Below are positions 53,246-61,468 of a stretch of DNA of 64,000 nt, piece by piece. The notes below the pieces were generated by a model, which was given only the letters and a program-made list of their open reading frames with translations, was not told where the DNA came from and made no database searches. Made by a program: the position numbers and the translations under genes. Within the stretch, counting starts at the first letter, position 1; every line of letters starts with the position of its first letter. Origin of the DNA: Sphingomonadales bacterium (lineage in GTDB: Bacteria; Pseudomonadota; Alphaproteobacteria; Sphingomonadales; Sphingomonadaceae); NCBI GenBank assembly GCA_004173185.1, contig SEFZ01000004.1, positions 348,071-412,070 of the forward strand. Direction: 5' to 3'.

Positions 53246-53886
53246 TCCCGCCCCTCGTTGAACCGGCGCATCCACCGGCACATCTCCGCATCGGGATGGC
53301 TGGCGAGGATCGCCTGCAGCGTCTCTGGCCGTTCGTCCTGCCCTAGCTTAAACTTGCCACGCAGATCGGTCACCCGCGCGCGAAAGCCGATAATCGCGCC
53401 GAGCATGCCATGATAGCGCTCGCCAAGCTCGCCCGAATGCCAAGGATCGCTCCGTTCGCTTTCGACTGCGTCGATCAGCACGTCGAGCGCAGCTTCGGTT
53501 TCGTCCGCGTCAAAGATCAGCTCGGCGCCTACCACAAGCTGCGCGTAGTTCCAGGTCGGTGCCCAGTCGCGCCGCCCCGCATGTTCGGGAGAGACATAGG
53601 CAGCCGGCCCGCGGAACAGCAGCAGCGCGCGCGGATCATCGCGCAGCGCAGCATACAGTGGATTGGTTCGCGCGAGATGGCCGATCAATTCGGTCAGCTC
53701 GCCATCCGCGCCATATACGCCAATCAGCGGCAACAGGCTGGCCTCGGGGCCGCCGGGATCGCCCGCGCAGACCCAGGCCAGCGGATATTCCGCGATCAGT
53801 GCGCGGACGTCGTCATGGTTGAACCGTTCGAACAGGCTACGCGGATCGGCGCTCGCCTTGGTATCCCGGGAATCGTGCACCGTCAT
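53242..53886 (-). CDS. PaiB-like FMN-binding split-barrel protein
   Basis: A 214-residue protein of the PaiB (FMN-binding negative transcriptional regulator) family. LFERFNHDDVRALIAEYPLAWV, then HLARTNPL and APTWNYAQLVVGAEL, then ERSDPWHSGELGERYHGMLGAIIGF are the family blocks. In Bacillus PaiB affects sporulation and protease genes, but other members may be flavin enzymes. It is the first gene of the leftward operon, divergent from the MocR regulator, and overlaps the amidohydrolase by 4 bp. PaiB beside MocR/PdxR-type genes is a recurrent pairing. Confidence 0.9.
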   Translation of the reverse strand: MTVHDSRDTKASADPRSLFERFNHDDVRALIAEYPLAWVCAGDPGGPEASLLPLIGVYGADGELTELIGHLARTNPLYAALRDDPRALLLFRGPAAYVSPEHAGRRDWAPTWNYAQLVVGAELIFDADETEAALDVLIDAVESERSDPWHSGELGERYHGMLGAIIGFRARVTDLRGKFKLGQDERPETLQAILASHPDAEMCRWMRRFNEGRE

Positions 53887-54049
53887 ATTTACTTAGCCCC
53901 ACGCATGCCCTGTTGTTGCCCGCCGCGTTGGTCTCCCCGCAAGCGCCAATTCGTAAAAGGTCAGGGGGCCAAGCCAGCGATTGCGGCGCGGCGCGAATTG
54001 GTTATGCTGGACCGCCGCATACGAGATATCGGCGGGGTTTGGGGGTCCA
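53887..54049. promoter_or_regulatory. Divergent PaiB-operon / MocR promoter
   Basis: Contains an inverted pair CCAATTCG (53946-53953) and CGAATTGG (53994-54001), 40 bp apart, and a TTGGTCTCC at 53928-53936. The TTGG elements resemble those in the repeated upstream motif at 55520, 57852 and 60238, suggesting common recognition by the MocR-type regulator. GGGGG precedes the MocR ATG. Confidence 0.5.
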
Positions 54050-55510
54050 ATGCTGCGACCATGGCAAGTGACGATTGGCGATCGAATCGATTCCTCGCGC
54101 GACATGCCGATCTACATGCAGATCATTCAGGCGCTGATCCGCGACATTGAGCGCGGCCGGCTGATTTCCGGCACCTATCTTCCCAGCAGCCGCGAGCTGG
54201 CGGCGCTGGTCGGCGTGAACAGAAAGACCGTGGTTCTCGCTTATGAGGATTTGATCGCTCAGGGCTGGCTGGTGTCCGCCGGCACGCGCGGCACGATGGT
54301 CTCGGCCTCGCTTCCGGAGCCGGTCCGCCGTCGTGCAACTGGGGTCGATGTCAGCGCCCCCTCCGATGCGATCGATTATCGCTTCGCCGAGCCTCCGGCG
54401 CGTGCGCTGGCGCTGCCGGGGGGTGGGGGGCTCAAGCTGGACGAGGGTGCGCCCGACGGTCGGCTGTTCCCGCCAGAATTGCTTGCGCGCGCCTATCGCT
54501 CGGCGACTTACCGCGCCTCGCGCGACAATGGTTTCCAGTATCGCGATCCGCGCGGCTCGCCGGCCTTGCGCGAAGGCATTGCGACGATGCTCAAGAGCCA
54601 GCGCGGCCTTCCGGTCACCGCGGAGAATATCTGCATCACCCGCGGCAGCCAGAACGGGATATTTCTCGCCACACAGGTGCTGGTGCGTCCGGGCGATGCA
54701 GTGATCGTCGAGGCGCTGACCTATGAGCCTGCCGTCGCTGCATTCCGCGCGCTCGGCGCTCGGGTCATCCCGGTCGGATTGGATGAAGACGGCATGGATA
54801 TCGGCCAGGTCGAAGCGGTCTGCCGCAAGCATTCCGTGCGTGCTGTGTTCGTTACGCCCCACCACCAATTCCCGACGACGGTGGCGTTGCGGCCGGAGCG
54901 ACGGCTGAAGCTGCTCGATATGGCGCGCCAGTTTGGCTTTGCGATCATCGAGGATGATTACGATCATGAATTCCACTTCCAATCGCAGCCGCTGCTGCCG
55001 ATGGCGGGCTATGCGCCAAGCCACGTCATCTATGTCGGCTCGCTCTCCAAACTGCTGCTGCCGGCGCTTCGTGTCGGATATGTCGCAGCGCCTCCCCGGG
55101 TGATCGACGCGCTGGCGCACATGGTCTCGCTGACCGACGGCATGGGCAACACGCTGACCGAGGACGCCGCAGCCGAGCTGATCGAGAATGGCGAGCTGCG
55201 GCGTCATGCGCGCAAGGTCAGGCAGATATACGCCAAGCGCCGCACCAGCTTTGCAGCAGAGATTGATCGCACCCTGGGCGATCTCGTCGAGTATCGCATG
55301 CCCGATGGCGGCCTCGCATTCTGGCTGAAGTTCCGTGCCGATCTGGATGCATTGGAGGCGCGCGCGGTCTCGATGGGGCTGCGTTTTGCGTCGTCGCGCT
55401 CCTTCATGACGCGCGACGATGCGCCGCGCGGTCTGCGGATCGGCTTTGGCAGTCTCAATGACTATGAAATGAAGATGGCGCTGGCGGCGCTGCGCAGGGC
55501 AGCCGAGTGA
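54050..55510 (+). CDS. MocR/PdxR-type GntR-aminotransferase fusion regulator
   Basis: A 486-residue regulator. A GntR winged HTH occupies about residues 10-80 (IYMQIIQALIRDIERGRLISG; RELAALVGVNRKTVVLAYEDL) and a fold-type I aminotransferase domain follows, with the PLP lysine in VGSLSKLLLPALRVGY. MocR proteins sense PLP or an amino-acid/PLP adduct and often bind direct repeats. ATG 54050 with GGGGG upstream is preferred to the longer frame from 53981. It is divergent from the PaiB-amidohydrolase operon and upstream of the secreted-protein unit, so it probably controls both directions. Confidence 0.92.
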   Translation: MLRPWQVTIGDRIDSSRDMPIYMQIIQALIRDIERGRLISGTYLPSSRELAALVGVNRKTVVLAYEDLIAQGWLVSAGTRGTMVSASLPEPVRRRATGVDVSAPSDAIDYRFAEPPARALALPGGGGLKLDEGAPDGRLFPPELLARAYRSATYRASRDNGFQYRDPRGSPALREGIATMLKSQRGLPVTAENICITRGSQNGIFLATQVLVRPGDAVIVEALTYEPAVAAFRALGARVIPVGLDEDGMDIGQVEAVCRKHSVRAVFVTPHHQFPTTVALRPERRLKLLDMARQFGFAIIEDDYDHEFHFQSQPLLPMAGYAPSHVIYVGSLSKLLLPALRVGYVAAPPRVIDALAHMVSLTDGMGNTLTEDAAAELIENGELRRHARKVRQIYAKRRTSFAAEIDRTLGDLVEYRMPDGGLAFWLKFRADLDALEARAVSMGLRFASSRSFMTRDDAPRGLRIGFGSLNDYEMKMALAALRRAAE

Positions 55511-55519
55511 GGCGCTCGG

Positions 55520-55555
55520 TTGGACCCACTCCTGTCATGATAATTGGATGTTTCG
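55520..55555 (+). promoter_or_regulatory. Repeated upstream element, copy 1
   Basis: TTGGACCC (55520-55527) and AATTGGATGTTTCG (55542-55555): two TTGG units spaced 24 bp start to start. It lies before the gene at 55608. Related copies are at 57852 and 60238. Candidate MocR operator or shared promoter. Confidence 0.55.
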
Positions 55556-55607
55556 CGCACCAATATTCGCGCCGAGCATCACTGCATTGACCTGGGAGGA
55601 CCGTATT

Positions 55608-56138
55608 ATGCGCACCAAGATTTCGCTGGCCGCTGTGCTGCTATTCAACGTTTCGACGCCGGCGCTCGCGCAAACGGCGCCTGCGACCGATGCTGCCGCT
55701 GTCGTCACCTCCGACGCGGCCGTCGCCGTCGCCCAGGCAGACGCGCCGTTCCCCGAAGCATGGTTCGAGATCTTCCGTCTGGCACCGGGCAAGCACGAAG
55801 AGTTCGTCCGCCGGATCGGCCAGGCAGACGAAGTCTCTAAGGCAGGCGGCCAGCCTCCCATTCAATTATATTTCCATTCGGAAGGCGCCGAATGGGACGT
55901 GCTGCTGCTGAAGCCGGTGACCGGCCAGAAGCCGACTGCCGCGCAGGAAGCGGCGATGGCCGCGAAGGCCAAAGAGCTGCGCATGCCATCCGGCCCGGCT
56001 TATTTCATCTATATCCGCGAACTGGTGGCCTCGCACACCGACACCAAGGCCTATGGCCCGGTCAGTGCGGCGCAGTGGCTGGCGAAGCTCGACAAGTGGC
56101 GCCTCGAAAACCCTGCACCCACGAAGGACGCCAAATAG
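55608..56138 (+). CDS. Secreted hypothetical protein (176 aa)
   Basis: A 176-residue protein with a signal peptide (MRTKISLAAVLLFNVSTPALA). The mature part has a spacer rich in Ala and Val, then AWFEIFRLAPGKHEEFVRRIGQ and IQLYFHSEGAEWDVLLLKPV, which resembles the fold of dimeric ferredoxin-like monooxygenase or EthD proteins, though I cannot assign it. ATG 55608 has GGGAGGA upstream; the frame extends to 55548 without signal character. It ends 1 bp before the Tat amidohydrolase, so the two are an operon under the first repeated element. Confidence 0.78.
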   Translation: MRTKISLAAVLLFNVSTPALAQTAPATDAAAVVTSDAAVAVAQADAPFPEAWFEIFRLAPGKHEEFVRRIGQADEVSKAGGQPPIQLYFHSEGAEWDVLLLKPVTGQKPTAAQEAAMAAKAKELRMPSGPAYFIYIRELVASHTDTKAYGPVSAAQWLAKLDKWRLENPAPTKDAK

Positions 56139-56139
56139 G

Positions 56140-57816
56140 ATGATCGATCGCCGCCGTTTTCTCGGCCAGAGTGCGGGTGTGGGTGCGGGTGCTGCACTGA
56201 TGTCCGCATCACCTGCTCTCGCCGCCTTCGAAGGTGCGCTGGACACGGCGTGGTTGAACGCGAGGATATGGACCGGCACGGGCCCGGCCATTTTTGCCGA
56301 CGCAATCGGCGTGCGGGGCGATCGGATCGCTGCTGTCGGGGCTGCGGCGGTCCGCGCCAAAACCACCAGTCGAACGCGCACGATCGATTTGAAGGGCGCG
56401 TTCGTCACGCCGGGCTTCATCGATTGCCACACCCATTTCACCAACGCCTCGACTATGTTGTCTCAGGCATCGCTGCGCACCGCGGCCTCGCCGGAAGCGT
56501 TTACGCGGCAGGTGGCGGAAGCCGCGCGGGCGCTGCCGAAGGGGGAATGGCTGCAGGGCGGCAATTGGGATCAGGACCGCTGGGGCGGCCGCATGCCGCA
56601 TCGCAGCTGGATCGATGCAGTTACGCCTGACACGCCGGTTGCTGTGATCCGCTATGATCTGCACATGCTGCTGGTCAACTCGCTGGGCCTGAAGCTGGCC
56701 GGGATCGATCGCAACACGCCCGACGTTCCCGGCGGTGTGATCGAGCGCGACGCGAACGGCGAGCCGACCGGCATCGTCAAGGACGCGGCCAAGGATCTGG
56801 TGTTGCGCGCGATCGGCGAGCCGTCTCACGCGCAAATCGACGCGGCAGTGCGCAAGGGCATCGACGTGGCGCTGTCGAAAGGCGTCACGCAAGTACACAC
56901 GACCGAACTCGACTGGATCACCCACGATGCGACACGCCGGCTGCGCGCGGCCGGGGAGCCGAGCATCCGCTTCCGCAATTACATGCCGCTCAAGGACTGG
57001 GAGCGTCAGGCGGCGCTGATCGCGGCAGAGGGCAGGGGCGATGATTGGGTGCATTGGGGCGGCTGCAAGGTCGTGTTCGACGGCTCACTCGGCTCGCGCA
57101 CCGCGCTGTTTTACGATCCCTATCTCGACGAACCCGGCACCCGCGGCATCGTCGTTACCGATCCGGCCGATCTTAAGAACTGGATGCAGGCGGCCGACAA
57201 AAGCGGGCTACAGATCACTGCGCATGCGATCGGCGACGAGGCCAATGACGTGGTGCTCGATACCATGGCCCAGATCGTCGCGACAAACGGCAAGCGCGAC
57301 CGCCGCTTTCGCGTCGAGCATGTCCAGCACCTGAAACCCGCAGCGATCTCCCGCTTCGCGAAGCAGGGCGTGATCGCTTCGCTTCAGCCATATCACGCGA
57401 TCGACGATGGACGCTGGGCGATCCGCCGGATCGGGCCTGAGCGGCTCAAGACCAGCTTCGCACTGGGATCGTTGGTCCAATCCGGCGCGCATGTCTGTCT
57501 GGGCTCTGACTGGCCCGTGGCGCCGCTGGACCCGCTTACCGGGTTGCAGGCTGCGGTGGTGCGCGAGACGCTGGACGGCGCGCATCCCGGCGGCTGGTAT
57601 CCCGAACAGCGGATCACGCTGGCGCAGGCGCTGCGCGGTTACACCTACGAAGGTGCCTATGCCGGCTTTGCCGAACAGAAAGTTGGCGCGATCGCTGTGG
57701 GGATGCTCGCCGACTTCGTGGTGTTCGATCGTGACTTGTTCGCGATCCCGGCCTCGAACCTGACCGATGCGAAAGTGCTGCGCACCGTCGTTGGCGGGGT
57801 GCAACGGTTCGGCTGA
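56140..57816 (+). CDS. Tat-exported YtcJ-like amidohydrolase
   Basis: A 558-residue metal-dependent hydrolase. MIDRRRFLGQSAGVGAGAAL is a twin-arginine signal, so it is exported folded. PGFIDCHTHF gives His97 and His99; ITAHAIGDEAND, EHVQHLKP and CLGSDWPV are further ligand blocks typical of YtcJ/NfdA-like enzymes, which hydrolyse formamides and related amides. ATG 56140 is 1 bp after the previous stop; a longer frame inside that gene is ignored. It is the fourth amidohydrolase-type gene of this region. Substrate unknown. Confidence 0.9.
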   Translation: MIDRRRFLGQSAGVGAGAALMSASPALAAFEGALDTAWLNARIWTGTGPAIFADAIGVRGDRIAAVGAAAVRAKTTSRTRTIDLKGAFVTPGFIDCHTHFTNASTMLSQASLRTAASPEAFTRQVAEAARALPKGEWLQGGNWDQDRWGGRMPHRSWIDAVTPDTPVAVIRYDLHMLLVNSLGLKLAGIDRNTPDVPGGVIERDANGEPTGIVKDAAKDLVLRAIGEPSHAQIDAAVRKGIDVALSKGVTQVHTTELDWITHDATRRLRAAGEPSIRFRNYMPLKDWERQAALIAAEGRGDDWVHWGGCKVVFDGSLGSRTALFYDPYLDEPGTRGIVVTDPADLKNWMQAADKSGLQITAHAIGDEANDVVLDTMAQIVATNGKRDRRFRVEHVQHLKPAAISRFAKQGVIASLQPYHAIDDGRWAIRRIGPERLKTSFALGSLVQSGAHVCLGSDWPVAPLDPLTGLQAAVVRETLDGAHPGGWYPEQRITLAQALRGYTYEGAYAGFAEQKVGAIAVGMLADFVVFDRDLFAIPASNLTDAKVLRTVVGGVQRFG

Positions 57817-57851
57817 CCGCTTCGGAAGGAAGGGGCAGGGAGGAGGGGCCG

Positions 57852-57889
57852 TTGGTCCCTTGACCGTGCACAAATTGGATGTTTTTCGG
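57852..57889 (+). promoter_or_regulatory. Repeated upstream element, copy 2
   Basis: TTGGTCCC (57852-57859) and TTGGATGTTTTTCGG (57875-57889), 23 bp start to start, before the siderophore-type receptor. It shares about 25 positions with copy 3 at 60238. A TTGACC between the two halves could double as a -35 element. Confidence 0.55.
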
Positions 57890-57998
57890 CCCAAGCGCCG
57901 GGATCAGGTTACGGATCAAAGACAATCGCAGCAACCTTGCAGCAGACAAGGGCCGCTGGTGGGGAACCATTTTCTACATAACTTTTGGGGGCAAAATC

Positions 57999-60167
57999 AT
58001 GGTCGCACGTCATCACGCGTTTCGCGGAACCTATCTGTCGGCGCTTGCGCTGGCTTCCGCATTTTTCATCGCCAGCCCGGCGCTTGCCCAGCAGGCCGAG
58101 GAGCAGGAAAGCGACATCGTCGTCACCGCGCAGAAGGCCAACCGGACCCAGGTTGTGCGCGGCGGTTCGCTGGGCGCACTCGGCGAGAAGGACGCGCTCG
58201 AAACGCCGTTCGCGATCAAGAGCTATAGCGAAACCCTGATCCTCAACCAGCAGTCGCTGACGCTGGGTCAGGTGCTGGAGAACGATCCCTCGGTCCGCAC
58301 CACGCTCGGCTACGGCAACGCATCCGAGACGTTCGTGATTCGTGGCTTCCAGCTATATGGCGAGGATGTCGCGATCGACGGTTTGTACGGCGTCACCCCG
58401 CGTCAGCTGGTCTCGCCGGAACTCTATGATCAGGTCCAGATTCTCAACGGTGCCAGCGCGTTTCTGTTTGGCGCGGCGCCCGGTGGCACGGCGTTGGGCG
58501 GCACGGTCAATCTGCAGCCCAAGCGCGCGAGCAATCGTCCGACCAACCGCCTGACTGCCAACTGGCTCGCTGATTCGCATTTCGGCGGCGCATTCGATTT
58601 CGGTCGCCGTTTCGGAACTGAGGACTCGTTCGGCGTGCGCATCAATGGTGCCGGACGCTGGGGCGATATCGCGATCGATGACGAGTATCGCGCATCGACG
58701 GTGCTGGGTGCGAGCTTCGATTATCGCAGCGGCGGCCTGCGCGCCTCGATCGACCTCGCTTATCAGCGCGCCAAGGTCGAGAATATGCGCCCGATGGTCC
58801 AGCTCGCCTTCGGCGCGACGGCGCTCCCCAAGGTGCCAAAGGCAGCGGCCCTTAATTATGGTCAGGCTTGGCAATATACCACGCTTCGCGACCTCTTCGG
58901 TATCGCCAAGCTGGAATATGACATCAGCGAAGACTTCATGATCTATGCTGCGGCCGGCGCTCGCGACACCGCCGAGCGCGGCGTGTATCAGGGCTTCACC
59001 GTCGACAATTCCGCCACCGGCGCGGCCTTCGCCACCGGTTCGAACATCCCGCGCAACGACAATAACGAAGCCGGGCAGGCCGGCCTCCGCGGCAAGTTCG
59101 AAACGGGATCGTTCACGCACGAGATCAATATCGGCGCGTCCCACAGCCGCTATGTAAACCGCAACGCCTATGAGTTCGGACCCTTTGGCCGCACCGCAAC
59201 CAATGGCACCAATTTGTATAATCCGGTGCAGGTTGGGCTGCCCGTCTTCAACGTGTTCGTTGCCGGCAACCTCGCCGATCCGCTCCCTGCCAACAAGACG
59301 CGGCTGACCAGCTTCTTCGTGTCGGACACGATTGGCGCTTTCGATGAGGCGGTTGAGCTGACCGTGGGTCTGCGCCGTCAGAACATCCATTTCCGCGGTT
59401 TCAACAACAGCACGGGCGTGGAGACCAGCGACTATAACGAAAGCGCCACGACTCCGGTGGTGGGCCTGGTGGTTCGGCCGAGCAAGACCTTCTCGATCTA
59501 CGCAAACCGGATCGAAGGTCTGGTCCAGGGCCCCGTCGCTGGCGCTGGGACGATCAATGTCGGCGAAGTATTTCCGCCCTTCAAGACGGTGCAATATGAG
59601 GTGGGCGGCAAGGTCGCCATGGGGCTTTTCAACGCTTCACTCGCGGTGTTCCAGACCGATCGGCCACAGGCGTTCAACCTGACGACCACCGGCGGCACGC
59701 TGTTCACGCTCGACGGCTTCCAGCGCAACAAGGGTCTCGAAGTCAGCCTCGACGGCGAGCCCGCACCCGGTCTGCGCATCATAGCCGGCTTCTCCGTCAC
59801 CGACGCAAAGCAGAACAAGACGAACGGTGGCACGTTCGACGGCAAGAGCGCGATCGGCGTGCCCGATTATACCGCCAACGCGAATGTCGAATGGGATATG
59901 GCGTTCCTGCCGGGCGTGACGCTGACCGGCCGCGTGATGCAGACCGGCAAGCAGTATTTCGATCAGGCGAATGCGATGCAACTCGACGCATGGACCCGCT
60001 TCGATCTCGGCGCGCGCTATGTCGTGGCGGCGGCCGGCGCACCGATCACGCTCCGCCTGAACGTCGACAACGTCGCGAACAAGAGCTTCTGGTCCTCGTC
60101 GCTGGGTGGTTATCTCGTCCAGGCACTGCCGCGCACCTTTAAGGCATCGGCGACTATCGACTTCTAA
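57999..60167 (+). CDS. TonB-dependent siderophore-type receptor
   Basis: A 722-residue outer-membrane receptor. Signal peptide ends at PALA (residue 27). The plug contains ETPFAIKSYS, NDPSVRTTLGYGNASETFVIRGF and YGVTPRQLVSPELYDQVQIL, the pattern of FhuE/FoxA-type siderophore receptors. The barrel ends TIDF. The likely ATG is 57999; the upstream frame to 57879 has no signal. A terminator follows, then a PepSY protein typical of siderophore reduction systems. Linkage to MocR and amidohydrolases hints at an amide- or peptide-based siderophore whose ligand is later hydrolysed. Confidence 0.92.
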   Translation: MVARHHAFRGTYLSALALASAFFIASPALAQQAEEQESDIVVTAQKANRTQVVRGGSLGALGEKDALETPFAIKSYSETLILNQQSLTLGQVLENDPSVRTTLGYGNASETFVIRGFQLYGEDVAIDGLYGVTPRQLVSPELYDQVQILNGASAFLFGAAPGGTALGGTVNLQPKRASNRPTNRLTANWLADSHFGGAFDFGRRFGTEDSFGVRINGAGRWGDIAIDDEYRASTVLGASFDYRSGGLRASIDLAYQRAKVENMRPMVQLAFGATALPKVPKAAALNYGQAWQYTTLRDLFGIAKLEYDISEDFMIYAAAGARDTAERGVYQGFTVDNSATGAAFATGSNIPRNDNNEAGQAGLRGKFETGSFTHEINIGASHSRYVNRNAYEFGPFGRTATNGTNLYNPVQVGLPVFNVFVAGNLADPLPANKTRLTSFFVSDTIGAFDEAVELTVGLRRQNIHFRGFNNSTGVETSDYNESATTPVVGLVVRPSKTFSIYANRIEGLVQGPVAGAGTINVGEVFPPFKTVQYEVGGKVAMGLFNASLAVFQTDRPQAFNLTTTGGTLFTLDGFQRNKGLEVSLDGEPAPGLRIIAGFSVTDAKQNKTNGGTFDGKSAIGVPDYTANANVEWDMAFLPGVTLTGRVMQTGKQYFDQANAMQLDAWTRFDLGARYVVAAAGAPITLRLNVDNVANKSFWSSSLGGYLVQALPRTFKASATIDF

Positions 60168-60193
60168 GCGGCTCTCTTTCGGAGGCACTGCAA

Positions 60194-60226
60194 CGGCCCG
60201 GCGTGATCGCCGGGCCGCTTGTTTTT
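60194..60226 (+). terminator. Rho-independent terminator after siderophore receptor
   Basis: A perfect 10-bp stem, CGGCCCGGCG (60194-60203) with CGCCGGGCCG (60208-60217), a TGAT loop, and a tail CTTGTTTTT. It lies 27 bp after the receptor stop and separates it from the PepSY unit. Confidence 0.9.
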
Positions 60227-60237
60227 GGGGGTGATAC

Positions 60238-60276
60238 TTGGTCCCCACGAGGTGCCCAAAAGTGGATGTTTTTCGG
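60238..60276 (+). promoter_or_regulatory. Repeated upstream element, copy 3
   Basis: TTGGTCCC (60238-60245) and GTGGATGTTTTTCGG (60262-60276), 24 bp start to start, directly before the PepSY gene and after the terminator. Same layout as the copies at 55520 and 57852. Confidence 0.55.
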
Positions 60277-60304
60277 ACCGGCGGGCTAGCCCACTCTCTT
60301 TGCC

Positions 60305-61396
60305 ATGATCGTAAAAAATGCGCCTAACCGCCTGTCCTGGCGCCGCCGGATCGTATCGATTCATCGCTGGCTTGGCGTCGCGGCCGCGCTGTTCTGGCTG
60401 GTCCAGGCCGCGACCGGCATTGCGATCATGTTCCATTGGGAAATGCAGGACGCCTCGGTCGCCGGCGCCCACCGCGCCACCGATCTCGCCGCGATCGAGC
60501 GCCGGATCGATACCCTCGCGCCGCCGGGATCGAGCGCGAAGCTCGGTTCTCTCTGGACCACCGCCGGTTCCCCGGACCGGTACGAGATATTCTTCGCCGA
60601 CGCTGATAGCGTTTCGCGCTCGGTGCGCATCGCTGGGGACGGCACGGTACTTCAGGAGAAGGGGCCGGAAGAGGGCAGCCTGCTCGGCACCTTGGTCGAT
60701 ATCCATCACAACCTTGCGGCTGGGAAGACCGGCGACTGGATCGTCGCGGTCAGCGGCCTGCTGCTGATCAGCAACCTGTTGTTCGGCTTGATCGTCGCGC
60801 TTCCCCGCGGGGTGCGCTGGCGCGCCGCGTTGAAGCCGGTCAGCAAAGGGCCTGCCGCCGCGCGGCTATATTCATGGCATCGGGCGGTTGGGCTGTGGGC
60901 AATCCTGCCAGCGTTGGTCATGGTCACAGCCGGAACGCTGCTCAAATTCGAGGACGGCTTTGGCGCATTGATTGGCGCCGAGCCGGTAGCGCTGCCCGCA
61001 AATCCGCCAGCCGAAGGCCGGCAGGTCGGTTTCTCAATCGCAGCGCAGGCTGCGCTCGGTGCGATCCCCGGCAGCACGCTGACGGCGGTTTCCTGGCCGG
61101 GAGAGGGCGACGCGACCTACAGGGTCCGGGTGCTCGCACCCGGCGAAATTCGCCGCGCTTATGGCGCCAGCGTGGTGCTGGTCGATGCCAATAATGGTCA
61201 GGTGCGTGGGACGTTTCCCATCGCCGAGGCGCAAGGCGCGCGCGCCTTTATGAGCGCGCTGTTCCCGGTGCACACCGGGGAACTTGGCGGGCTCGTCGGG
61301 CGCTTGCTCGCGATCGCGATCGGTGTGTGGCTCGCTACGATGGTCGTCGTCGGCGTGTTGCTGTGGCTGCGCCGCAGGCCGAGCCGCCGGGCATGA
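60305..61396 (+). CDS. PepSY-associated membrane protein (iron-siderophore reductase type)
   Basis: A 363-residue inner-membrane protein with about four helices. The first helix follows RIVSIHRWLGVAAALFWLVQ; GTLVDIHHNLAAGKTGDWIV and LYSWHRAVGLWAILPALVM carry the paired His residues expected to ligate haem in this family. Periplasmic PepSY-like segments lie between helices 1-2 and 3-4. Relatives reduce ferric siderophores in the periplasm or accompany siderophore receptors. It has its own copy of the repeated upstream element. The C-terminus RRRPSRRA is cytoplasmic and basic. Confidence 0.88.
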   Translation: MIVKNAPNRLSWRRRIVSIHRWLGVAAALFWLVQAATGIAIMFHWEMQDASVAGAHRATDLAAIERRIDTLAPPGSSAKLGSLWTTAGSPDRYEIFFADADSVSRSVRIAGDGTVLQEKGPEEGSLLGTLVDIHHNLAAGKTGDWIVAVSGLLLISNLLFGLIVALPRGVRWRAALKPVSKGPAAARLYSWHRAVGLWAILPALVMVTAGTLLKFEDGFGALIGAEPVALPANPPAEGRQVGFSIAAQAALGAIPGSTLTAVSWPGEGDATYRVRVLAPGEIRRAYGASVVLVDANNGQVRGTFPIAEAQGARAFMSALFPVHTGELGGLVGRLLAIAIGVWLATMVVVGVLLWLRRRPSRRA

Positions 61397-61468
61397 CCCA
61401 TATGTACACTCCCCGGACCATGGCGATGCTTGGTGCACTTGCTATCGCTCCCTCATTCTGATGCTGCC

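Noticed and set aside
61402..61461. 19-residue signal-like peptide (MYTPRTMAMLGALAIAPSF) before the porin
   Set aside because: Too short, in a different frame from the porin, and without a ribosome site; a frameshift at the porin start was considered but cannot be shown.
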